From positions 1 through 54,015 of the forward strand of contig CAZGMJ010000037.1 of the NCBI GenBank assembly GCA_964526785.1: DNA of 54,015 bases, read 5' to 3'. A program made the position numbers and the translations under genes. Under the pieces are notes generated by a model. The model had not been told where the DNA came from, searched no databases, and worked only from the letters and a program-made list of their open reading frames with translations. Position 1 is the first letter of the stretch, and every line of letters begins with the position of its first letter. This document shows, piece after piece, positions 53,771 through 54,015 of the stretch. This DNA comes from CAZGMJ01 sp964526785 (GTDB lineage Bacteria > Planctomycetota > Phycisphaerae > Sedimentisphaerales > Anaerobacaceae).

Positions 53771-53879
53771 CCACATCCACTCCGCTGTCATGTCGAGCCG
53801 AACGAAGTGGAACCGAGATATCCCCCGCCACATCCACTCCGTTGTCATGTCGAGCGGAACGAAGTGGAGCCGAGACATC
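53771..53879. repeat. Two 52-bp tandem repeats, period 57
   Basis: Units at 53771-53822 and 53828-53879 match at 48 of 52 positions, beginning CCACATCCACTCCG and containing GTCATGTCGAGC and AACGAAGTGGA. The phrase is like interspersed repeat families seen in planctomycete and other genomes. Function unknown. Confidence 0.75.
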
Positions 53880-53961
53880 TGCCACCCGAACACGCCCTTG
53901 CCCACGCAGCGCGAATTACCCCTCCGCCCCGACTCTGTCACTACCCGCATCCCCTTTTCTA

Positions 53962-54015
53962 TGCCCTCCCCCGACTCCGTCACCCTGAACCATGCCCTCC
54001 CCCGACTCTGTCACC
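53962..54015. repeat. C-rich direct repeat running off the window end
   Basis: ATGCCCTCCCCCGACTCCGTCACC at 53962-53985 returns at 53993-54015 with one C fewer and one change; a related CCGACTCTGTCAC occurs near 53927. The array continues past the end of the window. Confidence 0.6.

Noticed and set aside
53771..53879. CRISPR array
   Set aside because: Only two long near-identical units with a 5-base gap; no spacers or cas genes.

Overview
The window looks like a chromosomal segment of a planctomycete, most likely of the Phycisphaerae/Sedimentisphaerales type. This is inferred from sequence style, not from a marker gene. The signs are three sulfatases, a giant secreted CotH/lamin-tail protein with a dockerin-like pair of calcium loops at its N-terminus, Tat-exported Gfo/Idh and sulfatase proteins, and an ECF sigma factor overlapping a one-pass membrane partner. 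DNA is GC-rich except for a more AT-rich accessory stretch at about 25.8-30.05 kb. I found no rRNA, tRNA, CRISPR array, transposase or integrase.

Layout. 0.1-3.0 kb: two exported sulfatases in tandem. 3.1-5.6 kb: an eight-haem c-type cytochrome fused to HEAT-like and TPR repeats. 5.7-7.8 kb (minus): an operon of an exported FG-GAP propeller, an ABM-type monooxygenase and a PPC/DUF296 protein. 8.1-9.5 kb: ECF sigma factor plus membrane partner. 9.6-12.9 kb (minus): a two-component system whose kinase has a roughly 560-residue Gln-rich sensor. A divergent intergenic region with mirror-image 11-bp-period direct repeats separates it from an unknown exported protein and a DUF4139/MuiA-like protein (13.0-16.0 kb). 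16.2-17.7 kb: Tat-exported oxidoreductase. 17.7-23.5 kb (minus): the CotH/LTD/dockerin protein. 24-25.8 kb (minus): a small membrane protein and enolase. 25.8-30.05 kb: accessory stretch with two unknown genes, a DUF5131 (phage Gp37/Gp68-like) gene and a truncated coupled partner. 30.1-35.8 kb: an exported alpha/beta hydrolase, a ChbG/YdjC-type deacetylase, and a fusion of a TAXI-type solute-binding domain to a 2TM-pore ion channel with a cytoplasmic RCK (TrkA-N/TrkA-C) module. 35.9-36.7 kb (minus): SdiA-regulated-like propeller. 37.4-41.5 kb: secretin lipoprotein and MscS channel. 41.6-44.9 kb: divergent PfkB sugar kinase and pectate-lyase-fold protein. 45-47.4 kb: DUF2062/AsmA-like membrane protein and an Rrf2 regulator. 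47.4-48.8 kb holds no convincing gene. 48.8-53.5 kb: a coiled-coil exported protein, a 2H phosphoesterase, a third sulfatase and two ferritin-like proteins. The last 0.5 kb carries short tandem repeats.

The genes fit a particle- and polysaccharide-degrading lifestyle: desulfation, deacetylation/de-esterification, pectate-lyase-fold enzymes and a KDG-kinase-like enzyme, with surface display through dockerin/CotH and a secretin. Many genes have sigma70-like promoters of the form TTGAC(A/C/G/T)-N17/18-TA(A/C)NAT. The most unusual item is the TAXI-channel-RCK fusion at 33545-35773. Its architecture recalls bacterial glutamate-receptor channels, but with a different ligand-binding family and a non-K+ filter (SGFED in place of VGYGD).
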